Positions 61,908-64,000 of a stretch of 64,000 nt of DNA are shown here, one piece after another. The DNA lies in NCBI RefSeq assembly GCF_001522545.3, contig NC_031769.1, positions 15,161,487-15,225,486 of the forward strand, read 5' to 3'. The DNA comes from Parus major (lineage: Eukaryota; Chordata; Aves; Passeriformes; Paridae). The translations under genes and the position numbers were made by a program. Positions within the stretch are counted from its first letter, which is position 1. Each line of letters starts with the position of its first letter. The notes beneath the pieces are model-generated. The model was not told the origin of the DNA, ran no database searches, and saw only the letters and a list, made by a program, of their open reading frames with translations.

Positions 61908-64000
61908 CTATGGCAAACTGAGGAGCCAGAGAAGGAAAGGGAGCAGACCTTGATCCAGAATGGTTTTTCTTAGAGTCACTTCTCATCCTAAGAGGAGTCT
62001 TTAACAGGGACAAGATCCTGAGCCCTCTGGATGTGCCAGTCTTCCTCCAGTAGCTGTATAGGGATAGTTTATATCAGCTGCTTGAAAATAGATTAAGGAG
62101 TCTGAGAAAATTAACCCATCCACTGATAAAATGCTGATTTCCTCCTTCCTTTTGGCATGGTAGTTCTTCTCTTCTAAGGTTTGCTTCAGGACAGGAGAAC
62201 ATTTGGAAAACGCTTCCCAGTTTGTACAATCCTTGACAAGAGAGCAGAGCACTTTGTTGTTAGGTGGCAGCCTTCAGCCAGCACCATACTTCCACTTCCT
62301 CAGCAAGCTGTCCTCTTGCTCTTGGTGGTGCAAGCCCAGATCAGTCCAGATCTTTGGCACATAAAGATGGTTGGAACTTCAAAAGGCAGTGAAAAGGTGA
62401 GAGTAGGAGCCGTGTTGCTACTGAGCTGGGTGGTGTGAGCTGAGGCTAAAAGGGAGCTTCTGGTGAGCAGTCCTGCCCTCCATGATCTGTGTCGAATAGG
62501 AGTGTATCATTGCATTACATTCTGTCTGGTACTTTGAATCAGCATAAAAGTACAGTATAATATTAATATGATTCTGTGGAAATTGTTCTGCTACAATAAA
62601 CATGCCTGACATGAAACACACTGAACTTTCTGGTTTCTCTGGTGCCCATTTCTTGAAGGGGATCATAACAAGGTGAGAGAGCAAAAATTGGGAAATAACT
62701 CCGGAAAGAAAATTATCAAAATGATCCAGGTAACTGATAATTATGGGATTTGATATCACGGGGAAATTAACATTTTAAAGATTGGCCAAGCAGAAGAAGA
62801 AGAGCTCTCTGCTTTTTCTGAAATATGCAAGTATCTCAGTGCACACTACTCTCTGCATTTGGATGTCAGTGCATATTTATTAGTGCTCCTGTTTGTAGGC
62901 TGCCTGGGGTTTGCATGCCAGTGTCCAGATCCCAAGTACTTCCCCACCATGTTCTTCCTCAATTCACAGTCAGCAGTGCCCTTTCCACTGCTTGCCCTAA
63001 GTTGTGCATTTTGATTTTGGTGCCTTTCCTGCAGACAGGACTGAACATGCCATTTCTGGGAGAGGGCAACCAGCTCCAGAATCTCAAAAAATATCGATGT
63101 AGGGCTATTGTGCCAGCTGTGAATTCACTATTTTTCCTGTGTTTGCAAAGGAGCACTCCCTGGGTACAGAGATGACATCTGGTCACGATGACCAAGATGA
63201 CCAGGTACAAAGAGAATCTGACAGGTATGAAGCAATGTGCTGAGGCAAGAGTGGGAGATCTGCCAAAAGAAAAATGGCAAAGTGCCTATAAACTGAAAAC
63301 AAACAAGTTCCCTGCAAAGGGGAGCTACTTCTGGTCAGGAATAACCATTGTCTGCAAAGCAGGCTATAGAAGAAGAGGGTTTGTTTTAAGGTGCTTAATA
63401 TAAATTATCTTCCTATTATCTGGTGTTGTGCTACTGGATAGGCTGTAAGAATCTCCTTTTCTTTTGAACAGGGTCACTGAGTTTGTCCTGAACCTACTGA
63501 CTTTCTTCTTTTATGGTGTATTTTTAGAAGTCCAATATGTGCCTGTTTTTCTCTGCATTTTAAATCCAAAAGACTCAGATGATTTACTTCAGATATTCCA
63601 AAAGAAAAAATAAATCTCCTGTGGCTTCACATTACATATGAAGTGTTTCAAGCCCAACATAGATTTGGGGGTTGATGTTTGGTGGCAAAGTTAGAAAGTA
63701 TTTCAGTTCAAATATAGAATACAGTGCTTCTGTAACTTCAGCTCCCAACTCTGCTAATCCAAGTTTAGTTCCTGATGGACTCTATCCACAAAGTGAGCTA
63801 AATACCAAGATGTTGCCTAAGTACTTCTTTAGGTGGCAAAGTCCAAATTTTAGACTTTCAAAGCTCCCTCTCTTCACATCACAAGTATTGAAGAACAAAG
63901 TGCACAAATACGAATTGTCTGGTGTCATGGAGTTACTTTACCTTTAAGAAGGTTGAAGTTTCTGAGAACTGCCTAGAGTCTTTTCTCCTGACCAATTATC
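61908..64000. other. Unique stretch to the window end
   Basis: No repeat is recognised. Open frames on the minus strand (62001-62252; 62418-62759) look superficially protein-like but lack good splice donors and family resemblance. Confidence 0.45.

Noticed and set aside
62418..62759. Minus-strand frame of about 113 codons that looks superficially like a receptor ectodomain
   Set aside because: No convincing splice donor or acceptor bounds it and no family is recognised. AT-rich sequence produces such frames by chance.
1..64000. CRISPR arrays, operons, phage or bacterial defence genes
   Set aside because: No direct-repeat/spacer pattern, no closely packed long open frames and no ribosome-binding layout. 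The repeats are those of a bird nuclear genome.

Overview
This window looks like 64 kb of bird nuclear DNA, most likely from a songbird (Passeriformes). The evidence is its repeats: several CR1 LINE fragments with avian 3' ends, a tRNA-Ile-derived SINE with a CR1-type tail that resembles the zebra finch family TguSINE1, and two solo-LTR-like endogenous retrovirus remnants. The background is AT-rich and single-copy. There are no operons, no bacterial or viral gene arrays, and no CRISPR array. I could not identify any protein-coding gene by homology. The window reads as an intergenic desert or a very long intron.

Layout. 1-3945 is unique AT-rich DNA, followed by a short CR1 piece (3947-4042). 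At 5.5-6.26 kb a solo LTR (TATA-like box, AATAAA signal and three regularly spaced ATTGG boxes) sits about 25 bases from the tRNA-Ile SINE. 6.3-11 kb is unique, then comes a CR1 copy in minus orientation (11068-11468). 13.9-17.2 kb holds a diffuse field of related, decayed repeat units, and a second minus-strand CR1 follows (17372-17840). 19.1-20.1 kb is AT-rich with many homeodomain-type cores and may be a conserved non-coding element. The middle of the window is largely unique, with a CR1 3' end at 33.7 kb and an isolated CpG-dense patch at 37.15-37.30 kb inside AT-rich DNA. Two CR1 copies in opposite orientations lie at 39.4 and 41.4-42.2 kb. A long poly(A) and poly(T) pair occurs at 54.2 kb, a (GGGA)7 tract at 55.9 kb, a second LTR at 58.46-58.93 kb and an old CR1 fragment at 61.3 kb.

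Candidate exons. A few open stretches have plausible splice acceptors and protein-like translations: 25423-25577 (+), 57586-57735 (+), 61719-61907 (-), 43108-43311 (-) and 45589-45818 (-). A non-coding interval with a strong acceptor and a consensus donor lies at 40472-40574 (+). All are low-confidence. Random AT-rich DNA yields many open frames of this length, and I recognised no protein family in them. No new multi-gene system is visible. The points most worth checking are the CpG patch, the 13.9-17.2 kb repeat field, the LTR/SINE pair and the possible terminal exons.
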